Under the pieces are notes generated by a model. That model was given only the letters and a program-made list of their open reading frames with translations, had not been told where the DNA came from and did no database searches. From NCBI GenBank assembly GCA_035528995.1, contig DATKXO010000438.1, positions 1 to 17,521 on the forward strand: a DNA stretch of 17,521 nt, written 5' to 3'. Both the position numbers and the translations under genes were made by a program. This DNA comes from DATKXO01 sp035528995 (GTDB taxonomy: Bacteria > Planctomycetota > Phycisphaerae > UBA1845). Every line of letters starts with the position of its first letter. Within the stretch, counting starts at the first letter, position 1. This document shows, in pieces, positions 7,826-16,015 of the stretch.

Positions 7826-8449
7826 ATGGACGAACAGGCAAGAGCCGCTCAAGCCCACGCCGCCGCCGATGGCGATCAGGACGCCTTGCAGCGCCTCATC
7901 GTCCACTACCACGCGACATTGCGTGGCACTGTCGAGCGGGCCATCGACCCCGCCCTCCGCGCCCACCTCGACCCCGACGACGTCCTCCAGGAGGCCTACA
8001 TCACCGCCTTCAAGCGGGTCGGCTCCTGCAACTTCGACGGCCCCGGCGGCTTCTACAAATGGCTCGAGACCATCGCCCTCAACGCGATCCGGCCGCAGCA
8101 GCGGGCCTTGCGGTCTCAGAAGCGTGACGTCGCCCGCAACGTCGCCCAGCGCCCGCGGTCGGCCACTTCCTACCCCGACCTGCTCCACCGCTTGGCCTCA
8201 CCCGACAGCACGCCCAGCCGTCGCGTCGCCAGGCACGAGGCCACGGCCGCCGTCCTGTCCGCCCTGGCCCGTCTCACCGACGACCAGCGGGCCGTCATCC
8301 GCCTGCGCATCCTCGAGGACCTCCCCGGCCCCGAAGTAGCCGCCGCCCTCGGCAAGTCCGAAGCCGCCGTCCACATGCTAACCCACCGAGCCCTAAAACA
8401 ACTCCGCCACCTCCTCGTCTCCATCACCCGGTACCTCAGTCACTCGTAG
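7826..8449 (+). CDS. ECF-type RNA polymerase sigma factor
   Basis: A 207-residue sigma-70-family factor. Region 2 covers about residues 16-95, with GDQDALQRLI and LDPDDVLQEAYITAFKRV (core binding and -10 recognition). Region 4 covers about residues 143-196, ending in a helix-turn-helix (GPEVAAALGKSEAAVHMLTHRAL) for -35 recognition. The two are joined by a basic, Ser/Pro-rich linker. No anti-sigma gene is adjacent, as is usual for planctomycete ECF factors, which are often tied to Ser/Thr kinases. The start is uncertain: an ATG at 7769 would add 19 residues, and neither start has an SD. I prefer 7826 because it puts region 2 at the normal distance from the N-terminus. Its 3' end is duplicated about 0.96 kb downstream. 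Confidence 0.9.
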   Translation: MDEQARAAQAHAAADGDQDALQRLIVHYHATLRGTVERAIDPALRAHLDPDDVLQEAYITAFKRVGSCNFDGPGGFYKWLETIALNAIRPQQRALRSQKRDVARNVAQRPRSATSYPDLLHRLASPDSTPSRRVARHEATAAVLSALARLTDDQRAVIRLRILEDLPGPEVAAALGKSEAAVHMLTHRALKQLRHLLVSITRYLSHS

Positions 8450-8478
8450 GCTATCCGCCGGGGGGCACCTCGTCGCGG

Positions 8479-8506
8479 TTGTCCGCACCCATGATCCAGG
8501 TACACT
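8479..8506 (+). promoter_or_regulatory. Possible promoter of the PIN-domain gene, leaderless arrangement
   Basis: TTGTCC, 16 nt, TACACT, each hexamer 4/6 to consensus. The -10 ends only 6 nt before the ATG at 8513, so transcription would begin at or next to the start codon. No SD is present, which is consistent with a leaderless mRNA. Confidence 0.35.
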
Positions 8507-8512
8507 ACCTTC

Positions 8513-8992
8513 ATGAAGCCGACGGTCTATCTGGACTCTTCGGTGCCAAGCTATCATCTGCCGCAAGGCGATGATCCCATCATCCACGCCCGCCACCTGT
8601 TGACCCAGCGCTGGTGGGCCGATGAGCTACCGCGGTTCGACGTTTTCATCTCGCAGGTGGTCCTGGAAGAACTCGGCGGCGGAGACCCGCAGCGGGCCGC
8701 CCAACGGCTCGCGTTGGTTGAGGGGCTCCCCCTTCTCGACGTGAACGAGGAGGTCGAGCGCGTCGCCCGATTCTATGCGGACAACATGGTGATGCCCCGT
8801 CGCGACTTGCGCGATGCCTTCCACCTTGCCCTGGCGTCGGTACATGAGATAGAATACCTGGTGACTTGGAACTTCGCCCACCTGGCCAATGCCAGTAAGC
8901 GGACCCACATCGAGGTGCTGAACCGGCGGCTGCACCTCGTCTCGCCGGTGATTTGCTCACCCGAGGAGTTGTTGCTCGAGCCGTCGGAGTGA
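8513..8992 (+). CDS. PIN-domain protein, VapC-like toxin candidate
   Basis: A 159-residue PIN-fold protein. It opens with TVYLDSSVPSYH, whose Asp8 is the first metal ligand. It continues with SQVVLEEL (Glu52/53), DLRDAFHLALAS (Asp101) and LVTWNFAHLANASKR near residues 116-130. The fourth acidic position of classical PIN nucleases is Asn120 here; the LTWN-x-x-H-x-AN form is a recognised variant of this subfamily, not obvious decay. PIN toxins are Mg-dependent ribonucleases usually paired with an antitoxin. A small acidic/basic gene follows after 14 nt, in toxin-first order. There is no SD; the start is fixed by the -10-like hexamer 6 nt upstream and by the family N-terminus. Confidence 0.88.
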   Translation: MKPTVYLDSSVPSYHLPQGDDPIIHARHLLTQRWWADELPRFDVFISQVVLEELGGGDPQRAAQRLALVEGLPLLDVNEEVERVARFYADNMVMPRRDLRDAFHLALASVHEIEYLVTWNFAHLANASKRTHIEVLNRRLHLVSPVICSPEELLLEPSE

Positions 8993-9006
8993 GGCAAAGC
9001 GGACCC

Positions 9007-9189
9007 ATGCAACCCGACCCAGTCGTTGAGGAGCTGCGCGACCACGGTGCCCGCATTGCCGAGCACTGCGGTGGCGACGTCCACCGCATGGCCGAGCATT
9101 TCCGCCACGAGCAGGCCGCCCACCCGCAGCGCGTGACGCGCCGCCCCACTCCCGACGAAAAACGCGGACCTGAGCGGGCCGAACGGTAG
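9007..9189 (+). CDS. Small conserved partner of the PIN protein (antitoxin candidate)
   Basis: A 60-residue protein starting MQPDPVVEELRDHGARIAEHCGGDVHRMAEHF. It resembles short proteins of the form 'DPIVEEVR..R...A..F..DLHAI...L' that are often found next to PIN-domain genes. The first 40 residues look helical and amphipathic; the last 20 are basic and probably disordered. It begins 14 nt after the PIN stop in the same orientation, with GAGG about 12 nt before the ATG. The role as antitoxin is inferred from position and partner, because no known DNA-binding fold is evident. Confidence 0.65.
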   Translation: MQPDPVVEELRDHGARIAEHCGGDVHRMAEHFRHEQAAHPQRVTRRPTPDEKRGPERAER

Positions 9190-9289
9190 ACACCGACGCT
9201 CGGCCGGGCGCAGCATCATTCACCCACGCCTCTGACCTTGTCCCTGGCCCACGCCCACCGCCCACCCTCACCAGACCCCCGACCCACCG

Positions 9290-9334
9290 TTCGCCATTCG
9301 CCACTCCCCATTCGCCATTCGCTATTCGCTATTC
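9290..9334. repeat. Heptanucleotide tandem repeat
   Basis: Just over six head-to-tail copies of a 7-nt unit: TTCGCCA, TTCGCCA, CTCCCCA, TTCGCCA, TTCGCTA, TTCGCTA, TTC. It lies in the 495-nt gap between the PIN partner gene and the beta-helix gene. The same kind of repeat recurs inside the kinase gene at 13365-13441. Besides this array, the gap holds the two regulator remnants listed separately and a palindrome at 9463-9477. Confidence 0.85.
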
Positions 9335-9350
9335 TCCCTTCCCCCGCCAC

Positions 9351-9413
9351 CGAGCCCTCGAACAACTCCGCCACCTCCTGGTCTCCATCACGCGGTACCT
9401 CAGCCGCGTATAG
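9351..9413 (+). pseudogene. Duplicated 3' end of an ECF sigma factor gene
   Basis: These 63 nt align without gaps to the last 63 nt of the sigma gene (8387-8449), including the stop codon. In frame they encode RALEQLRHLLVSITRYLSRV against RALKQLRHLLVSITRYLSHS. No upstream sigma-like coding remains; the sequence before it is the heptamer repeat. It is a remnant of a second sigma gene or a partial duplication. Confidence 0.8.
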
Positions 9414-9462
9414 CAAGAGCAGAATCACCCTCTCCCGCGTTAGATCGACGGTTTGATGATCC

Positions 9463-9477
9463 TCGTCACCGTGACGA
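9463..9477. promoter_or_regulatory. 15-bp palindrome (possible operator)
   Basis: TCGTCAC-C-GTGACGA is a perfect 7-bp inverted repeat around one base, upstream of the LuxR-like fragment and the beta-helix gene. It has the form of a dimeric regulator site, but no matching regulator is apparent. Confidence 0.3.
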
Positions 9478-9517
9478 AGAGCTGTCGCCTGCGTGGCGTC
9501 AGCGCCGGGAGGCAGCC

Positions 9518-9670
9518 GTGCGACCCAATACCCCCCCTGGAACGAACGGACAACTGCCCGATTTGTTCGGCGCCAACCGCTGGCAAGAATTGGTTCAGCG
9601 TGCTGGCTTGGCTCCCCGACAGGGCCAGGTCGCTCGTCTGATCTGCCGCGGATGCAGCAACCACTCTTAG
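9518..9670 (+). pseudogene. Fragment of a LuxR-type helix-turn-helix regulator
   Basis: A GTG at 9518, preceded by GGGAGG at 5 nt, opens a 50-residue frame ending in NRWQELVQRAGLAPRQGQVA and RLICRGCSNHS. This matches the beginning of the LuxR/GerE DNA-binding domain ('L-x-PRQ-x-x-I-x-RLI-x-x-GxS-N-K') through its first helix, then stops before the scaffold and recognition helices. The same frame stays open upstream to about 9413, ahead of the GTG. The stop is 14 nt before the beta-helix ATG. It may be a truncated regulator or a short real protein; as written it cannot form a complete HTH. Confidence 0.45.
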
Positions 9671-9684
9671 AGGAGGTCAGAACG

Positions 9685-10650
9685 ATGAACGCCCATCTTC
9701 GAACCGTAGTTGTAGTGTCTGTTATCCCGCTTCTGGTGGGAGTTTGCACCGCCACGGCAGGTGATCTGAACCCGCCACCTGGGCCACTCACGCCAACAAT
9801 GAAGACCCTCCTGGAAGTCGAGCCCCGGATTGCCATTAACGAGCAGAACACGCCGGGGGACAGCGATGCCGTTTTCGCCATCACAGAGCCTGGATCGTAC
9901 TACCTTACCGGGGCGCTGATCGGCGTCGAAGGGAAGAACGGAATCCGCTTAAGCAGCGGGAACGTGTGCATTGACCTCGATGGATATGAGGTCGTTGGCC
10001 CCGGCTCTGGGGACGGCATTGTGAGTCCATACGGAGATGTCAAGGAGAATGTCACGATCCGTAACGGCATTGTGCGTGGGTGGACGAACGGCATCAGACT
10101 GGATCATACTTCGAGCGTGCACCTCCGAGATGTCGCCGTTTCTGAAAACGCACTTAACGGTATTTACACCGGCGGCCCCGGCATCGTCGAAGGATGCCTT
10201 GCCCGGAATAACGGGAGGGGAATCTCGGGATACGGGACAGTCACGGTTCGCAATTGCGTCGCGACGGAGAATCAGTTGCAGGGTATCGAGGTTGCCTTTT
10301 CTTGCGTGGTTGAGGGATGCATTGCCTTTGACAACCCCGGGAGTGGGATTGTCGTCAGCGATAACGGCAACGTCGTCCGGGGCTGCTTTTGCAGGACAAA
10401 CGCGGTCGGTTTGGAGTGCGTGGGCACCAGAACCCGAATCGAGGAGAATCATGTCGTGGATAACGCGGTCGGCATACGTGTGGCCGGTTCACGGAACCTC
10501 GTTATCAGCAACTCGGCAGCCCTCAACAGCACGCAGGATTACGATATCGGCGTAGGGAATGCCTACGGGCCGATCGTGAACGTCGCTGGTGTTGGAGACA
10601 TCTCGGGCGTGGCGGGCGCGAATCATCCGTGGGCGAACGTCTCTCACTAG
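9685..10650 (+). CDS. Secreted right-handed parallel beta-helix repeat protein (NosD-like)
   Basis: A 321-residue protein. A Sec signal peptide (residues 1-26, cleavage near ATAG-D) is followed by a proline-rich segment and TMKTLLEVEPRIAINEQNTPG. A beta-helix then runs from about residue 64 (FAITEPGSYYLTG) to about 300, with repeated strands such as GIRLSSGNVCIDLDG, NGIRLDHTSSVHL, NCVATENQLQGIEV and NRNLVISNS-like turns. The 'T-PGD-x-D-x-x-F-x-I-T-x-PGSYYLTG' opening is characteristic of a large planctomycete family. Some members are carbohydrate-active or surface proteins, but no catalytic residues can be assigned. The SD GAGGAGG is strong. The next secreted gene starts 10 nt after its stop. 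Base composition looks lower in GC than its neighbours. Confidence 0.86.
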   Translation: MNAHLRTVVVVSVIPLLVGVCTATAGDLNPPPGPLTPTMKTLLEVEPRIAINEQNTPGDSDAVFAITEPGSYYLTGALIGVEGKNGIRLSSGNVCIDLDGYEVVGPGSGDGIVSPYGDVKENVTIRNGIVRGWTNGIRLDHTSSVHLRDVAVSENALNGIYTGGPGIVEGCLARNNGRGISGYGTVTVRNCVATENQLQGIEVAFSCVVEGCIAFDNPGSGIVVSDNGNVVRGCFCRTNAVGLECVGTRTRIEENHVVDNAVGIRVAGSRNLVISNSAALNSTQDYDIGVGNAYGPIVNVAGVGDISGVAGANHPWANVSH

Positions 10651-10660
10651 AGGAGCGCGA

Positions 10661-11353
10661 ATGATGGTAGCTTACAAGCGATGGGCCGTCACAGGCGCAG
10701 TAGTCGCGCTAGGTTGCCTCGCGCGATGGGGCGTCGCACAGTCTAACATCGACCCGGATCACAGGTTGGCCTGGGGTGAGAACATCGGCTGGACTAACTG
10801 GCGCGGCGCCGGCGAACCCGATGGGTCCCAGGCCGTAAGCGTCGGCCTGTCGTTCCTTTCCGGCTTCCTCTGGGCCGAGAACGTCGGCTGGGTCAACGTC
10901 GGCGATGGTACGCCGGGCGCCGATTGTGCCGGGGCTCCGTGTTACGCAAACCTCGACGGGACGGATTCTGGCGTGAACATCGACCCGACGAGCGGCGAGT
11001 TGTCCGGCTACGCCTGGGGCGAGAACATCGGCTGGATCAACTTCGACACGGCCGGGCTGGGCACGGATCAGGCCCTGTGCGATGCTTGCACGCACCAGTT
11101 CTTCGGCTACGCCTGGGGTGAGAACGTCGGCTGGATCAACCTGGCCGACGCGACGCACTTCGTGGCCGTCGGCCCCTGCGCCTTCGGTGACCACGACTGT
11201 GACGCCGACGTGGATCTGTCTGATTACGCGGGGTTCACCACGGTGATGTCCGGGCCTGGGGTGGTCGTCGAATGTGCAGCCTTCGACGCCGATGGCGACG
11301 GCGACGTCGATCTGCGCGACGCGGCCGCACTGGTGAGCTCCTTCGCCCCCTGA
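10661..11353 (+). CDS. Secreted WGENIGW-repeat protein with dockerin-like C-terminus
   Basis: A 230-residue protein with an N-terminal signal (cleavage near GVA-Q, residue 26). Four copies of an 'AWGENIGW-x-N' motif lie at about residues 37-46, 71-79, 118-127 and 151-160. The C-terminal 55 residues are a dockerin-like pair of EF-hand loops: D177-D179-D181-D183-D185-D188 and D209-D211-D213-D215-D217-D220, each with acidic residues at positions 1, 3, 5, 7, 9 and 12. Such pairs bind calcium and often serve as attachment or sorting tails in planctomycetes. GAGGAG precedes the ATG by 5 nt; an adjacent second ATG is equally possible. It starts 10 nt after the beta-helix gene, so the two are surely co-transcribed. 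The function of the Trp-rich repeat is unknown. Confidence 0.86.
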   Translation: MMVAYKRWAVTGAVVALGCLARWGVAQSNIDPDHRLAWGENIGWTNWRGAGEPDGSQAVSVGLSFLSGFLWAENVGWVNVGDGTPGADCAGAPCYANLDGTDSGVNIDPTSGELSGYAWGENIGWINFDTAGLGTDQALCDACTHQFFGYAWGENVGWINLADATHFVAVGPCAFGDHDCDADVDLSDYAGFTTVMSGPGVVVECAAFDADGDGDVDLRDAAALVSSFAP

Positions 11354-11787
11354 CGCTGCTTCCGCCTCGGGTCCTTCCCGGGGGCGAATCCGGGCGCGCC
11401 GGAGCCCCGGCGCCACCCGCGGACCAGCGGTACACCGCCCGACGGGTATGGATTCCTATTGGCCTCTGGGGGCGTAGAGTGCGCGTGGGCGGTGGACAGT
11501 CTGGCCTGTGAGGGCTGCGCCTCGGCGTCGTTTTCCGACGCGTCGTGCAGCTTGACCAGCGAGCAGTTGGCTGGCTGGGCGAGGGGGGCGTTGGCGCCGA
11601 GCGCTTCGAGCAATTCCTGGCACGGGGGAACAGCTCCTGCTCGTCCTCGGAGTGCTGGGCAGGCCCCAGGAGGCAGGCGGCGAGCCGTGCCGTGCTATGA
11701 GCCTCCGACTATAGAAGATCGGCTCGTGCCCTCCCGAATCCTCCAAGCCACACGCGTGACAGCGTCTTGCATGGCGCAAAACCCGCC
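11354..11787. other. 434-nt gap between convergent genes with no convincing feature
   Basis: This lies between the dockerin gene and the kinase stop. Open frames exist on both strands (for example 11224-11613 minus and 11459-11791 plus). They lack start signals, recognisable domains and consistent codon use. I see no intrinsic terminator with a T-run for either convergent gene. A decayed minus-strand gene at about 11420-11640 cannot be excluded. Confidence 0.5.
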
Positions 11788-14118
11788 CTAAGGGGGCAGC
11801 GTGGCAGCACCGGGGCGCGATGTGGTGGGCTCACTCGGAGGCGAAGGTGGGACGGGAGGCGGCCACGGGCGCAGCTCGATGAGGTCGGGGTCGGGTAGCA
11901 CGTCGCGGTTGCGCGAGTAGTCGTCGGTGAGCCACCGGGAGCCCGGCAGCTCGTGCCCCTCGTCGTCGACGATCCACCTCACCCCGCCGGATGCTGCCTC
12001 TGTCGATAGTTCGAGAGCCAGTTCCACAAAGCGTCGGGCATCGCGCCCCTCTGGACGGGCGAAGCTCGGCGAGGACCTGTTGCACACGTCCATGGGGTGC
12101 AGGTAGTAATACCAAGCTGGACTCGCGTCATCGTCCCCCGGCGTCGCGTCCAGGAGCCCGTAGACCAGCACGCCGAGTCGGGGGCGGATGGCGAACACGA
12201 CTTTTGGGAAGTTGTTCGGGAGCCCGCGGAAGCCGTAGCGCTCGACGTACCGTTCGGCGTTCGATCCCGCGCAGACGAGAAGGCCGGCGCCGCTCATCCA
12301 ATAGCCGGGGACAATGTCCCCCTTGTACCAGATTTCGTAGAGGACCTTGGCGTCCAGGCTCAGAATGCGCACCAGACGCAGGTCATGGGGACTGAAGATC
12401 AGAGTCGCTATGACTTCGTCACCGGGATGCTCCGGAAAGACGTCCACCACCAGGGGACTGCCACACCCGAACGTCCCAGCGGTGTAGTCATACGGCGGAG
12501 CAGACGCGGGTACATCCTTGGCGTCCACCGTGCTTGACCACGCTGGGTGCGAGTACTCGCCCTCGATAAACGCGTGCAGACCAGGCGGCAGCTCATCTCC
12601 ACCGCCCCCGCCGACGGCGATCAGGGTCAATGTGCCGCTGCCGAACTCGGCGGGGCGCTTCACCACTTGCCCTCCGGTGAAGGCGTGATCCCTGGGGTCG
12701 GACCAGACCTTGAGCATGCGTTTACTCCTGGTCACGAGCAGAGCTTCGCGTCCGTCCTCGGAGATCTTTAGAGCATACGGACGCTGGTACAAGGACCGCC
12801 CGCTGAGGTACGCAGGTATTAGCGTCAGAGCGGCAGCAGAAACGCAGAAAGCGGCGCCGGCCAGGGCCCAATGGCGTACGACCCAGCGAGCGGCGCGGGT
12901 CCACGAGACGGGCGGCCGGACGCGCCGACCGGAGTCCAGAGCTGCCAGCACCTCACCTGCTGCGGCAAAGCGGTCCTCCGGCCGCTTCGCCATCAACCGC
13001 AGCGCAAGACTGGACAGGCAAGGGTCGGCATCTTTCTGGACTGTTCTTGGATCAGCCGGCTCCTCGTGCAGAATCCGATGAATCACCGCCGACGGCGTCG
13101 CCGCCTTGAACGGCGTTCGGCCGGTGAGCATCTCGTACAGCACCACGCCGGCCGAGTACAGGTCCGTCCGGTGGTCGATCGCCTCATCCCCGCGAGCCTG
13201 CTCCGGGCTCATGTACTCCGGCGTCCCCGGCGTCGAGCCCTCCATCGTCAGCCGCGTCTGAGCCGACAACATCCGGGCCAGCCCGAAATCCGCAAGCTTC
13301 ACACACGACCGAGCATCAAGGGCCCAGGACCGAGCGGAAAGCGTAGACTCCGACGCCTCCAATTCCGCATCCAGCACTCCGGCGTCTGCATTCTCAGGTC
13401 CGCACCCAGCATCCTGTACTCCGCATTCCGCATTCGCCGTCCCCCTCCCGACCTCGATCAAAATGTTCGACGGCTTGACATCCCGATGAATCAGCCCGGC
13501 CTCATGGGCACCCGCCAGCGCCGACAGCAACTGCCCGAAAAGGTGCCGAATCGTCTCCGTCGGCAGCGGCCCGTCCTCGCGGATCACATCGGCCAGCGTC
13601 GGCCCGTGCACGTACTCCATCGCCAGGTAATGCACCCCGCCTCCCTGCCCCACCGCATACACCGTGACGATGTTCGGATGCCGCAGCGCCGCGGCCGCCC
13701 GCGCCTCCCGGGCAAACCGCGCCACGGCCGCCCCGTCGCCCGCCACCTCCGGGCGCAGAATCTTCAGAGCGATCGTCCGATCCAGGCTCTCCTCGTAGGC
13801 CTCCAGGACGATCCCCATCCCGCCCCGTCCGACGAACCTGCTGATCTTGTAAGCACCCAGCCGGGCCGGATACCCCGCCTCACCGCACCGTTCGAGCACG
13901 CCGCGAGCCACCAGCTCTTCCAGCGTCTGCCGATCCGCCCGCAGATGCCGAACCATCTCCAGGTGCGACCGCAGGTCGTCCGCCAGGTCCGGATGCCGCG
14001 CCAACAGCTCCCTTTCCGGCTCCGCCTGCCCCCGAGCCAGCCGGTCCAGGTACCCGTCCAGCACCTGACCGATACGCCGGTCGCGCCCCTCGTCCTGACT
14101 CGTCTGCACCTCTGACAT
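11788..14118 (-). CDS. Transmembrane serine/threonine protein kinase
   Basis: A 776-residue receptor-like kinase. Residues 1-85 form the short planctomycete N-terminal domain (DGYLDRLARG, ELLARHPDLADDLR). The kinase domain (about 90-395) has the Gly loop GRGGMG at 97-102, Lys119, HRDVKPSN at 211-218 (catalytic Asp213), DFG at 277-279, and GTPEYMSPE in place of APE at 298-306. A membrane helix spans about 413-437. The last 340 residues would be outside the cytoplasm and match no domain I know, ending in a Pro-rich tail. Between HRD and DFG there is an extra stretch of about 45 residues (226-271) encoded partly by heptamer repeats. The Met at 14118 is chosen because longer starts would run into the divergent hutH gene; no SD is present. 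Such kinases commonly signal to ECF sigma factors; one lies 3.3 kb away, but a link is only a guess. Confidence 0.94.
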   Translation of the reverse strand: MSEVQTSQDEGRDRRIGQVLDGYLDRLARGQAEPERELLARHPDLADDLRSHLEMVRHLRADRQTLEELVARGVLERCGEAGYPARLGAYKISRFVGRGGMGIVLEAYEESLDRTIALKILRPEVAGDGAAVARFAREARAAAALRHPNIVTVYAVGQGGGVHYLAMEYVHGPTLADVIREDGPLPTETIRHLFGQLLSALAGAHEAGLIHRDVKPSNILIEVGRGTANAECGVQDAGCGPENADAGVLDAELEASESTLSARSWALDARSCVKLADFGLARMLSAQTRLTMEGSTPGTPEYMSPEQARGDEAIDHRTDLYSAGVVLYEMLTGRTPFKAATPSAVIHRILHEEPADPRTVQKDADPCLSSLALRLMAKRPEDRFAAAGEVLAALDSGRRVRPPVSWTRAARWVVRHWALAGAAFCVSAAALTLIPAYLSGRSLYQRPYALKISEDGREALLVTRSKRMLKVWSDPRDHAFTGGQVVKRPAEFGSGTLTLIAVGGGGGDELPPGLHAFIEGEYSHPAWSSTVDAKDVPASAPPYDYTAGTFGCGSPLVVDVFPEHPGDEVIATLIFSPHDLRLVRILSLDAKVLYEIWYKGDIVPGYWMSGAGLLVCAGSNAERYVERYGFRGLPNNFPKVVFAIRPRLGVLVYGLLDATPGDDDASPAWYYYLHPMDVCNRSSPSFARPEGRDARRFVELALELSTEAASGGVRWIVDDEGHELPGSRWLTDDYSRNRDVLPDPDLIELRPWPPPVPPSPPSEPTTSRPGAATLPP
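13365..13441. repeat. Degenerate heptamer tandem repeat inside the kinase gene
   Basis: Eleven consecutive 7-nt units, including CCGCATC, CAGCACT, CTGCATT, CCGCACC, CAGCATC, CCGCATT and CCGCATT. They fall within the kinase coding sequence between the catalytic loop and DFG. The unit and the pyrimidine-rich flank resemble the intergenic array at 9290-9334. Because 7 is not a multiple of 3, three units give one 7-residue period, seen as NAECGVQ-DAGCGPE-NADAGVL-DAE. Confidence 0.8.
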
Positions 14119-14265
14119 AAGATCGCAGAAGGATGACAGCCTCGTGTCCCAGTCGAGAACCCATAGCCTACCACGACACCCACCGTGGAATCCAGGACGA
14201 CTCGCGGCCGGGTCATTAAACCGACGCCCCACCGGCCCGACCGCCGCCGCCCCGCGTCGCCGGCC

Positions 14266-14294
14266 CTCACACCGCCCGCCGCCCGGTGTATAAT
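14266..14294 (+). promoter_or_regulatory. Promoter of hutH, probably giving a leaderless transcript
   Basis: CTCACA, 17 nt, TATAAT (perfect -10; -35 is 4/6). The -10 ends 8 nt before the hutH ATG, so the transcript would start at or just before the start codon. The ATG has no SD; the intervening bases are CCACCACC. The 184-nt gap up to the divergent kinase start contains no other feature I recognise. Confidence 0.62.
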
Positions 14295-14302
14295 CCACCA
14301 CC

Positions 14303-15880
<1,578 letters not shown>

Positions 15881-15942
15881 TCCAAACGCCCGTCGAGCCC
15901 GAACCCATCGCACCGACAAGCCCCAAGCGCCGCTGCACACCG

Positions 15943-15971
15943 TTCGCACGCCTTGCCCGGCGCGTTATCAT
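15943..15971 (+). promoter_or_regulatory. Possible internal promoter ahead of the hutU remnant
   Basis: TTCGCA, 17 nt, TATCAT (4/6 and 5/6) in the 135-nt space between hutH and hutU. Six nt after the -10, a GTG at 15978 opens a 13-codon frame whose TGA overlaps the hutU ATG as ATGA. This could be a leaderless coupled leader peptide, or chance. Confidence 0.3.
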
Positions 15972-16015
15972 GCGACCGTGAACCCAACCAAGTCATCAAC
16001 AACGAGGATCCGCCC

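Noticed and set aside
7478..8188. 236-codon minus-strand frame crossing the REP cluster and the sigma gene
   Set aside because: It reads the REP palindromes and the antisense of the sigma factor. The repeating LRRFAA pattern comes from the repeats, not from a protein family.
9290..9334. CRISPR array
   Set aside because: The units are 7 nt in direct tandem with no spacers, and no cas gene is present.
11459..11791. 110-codon plus-strand frame between the convergent genes
   Set aside because: No SD, no recognisable domain and mixed codon use; kept only as an unassigned gap.
12871..14115. 414-codon plus-strand frame opposite the kinase
   Set aside because: It mirrors the kinase domain on the other strand, is Arg/His/Pro-rich and has no start signal or domain.
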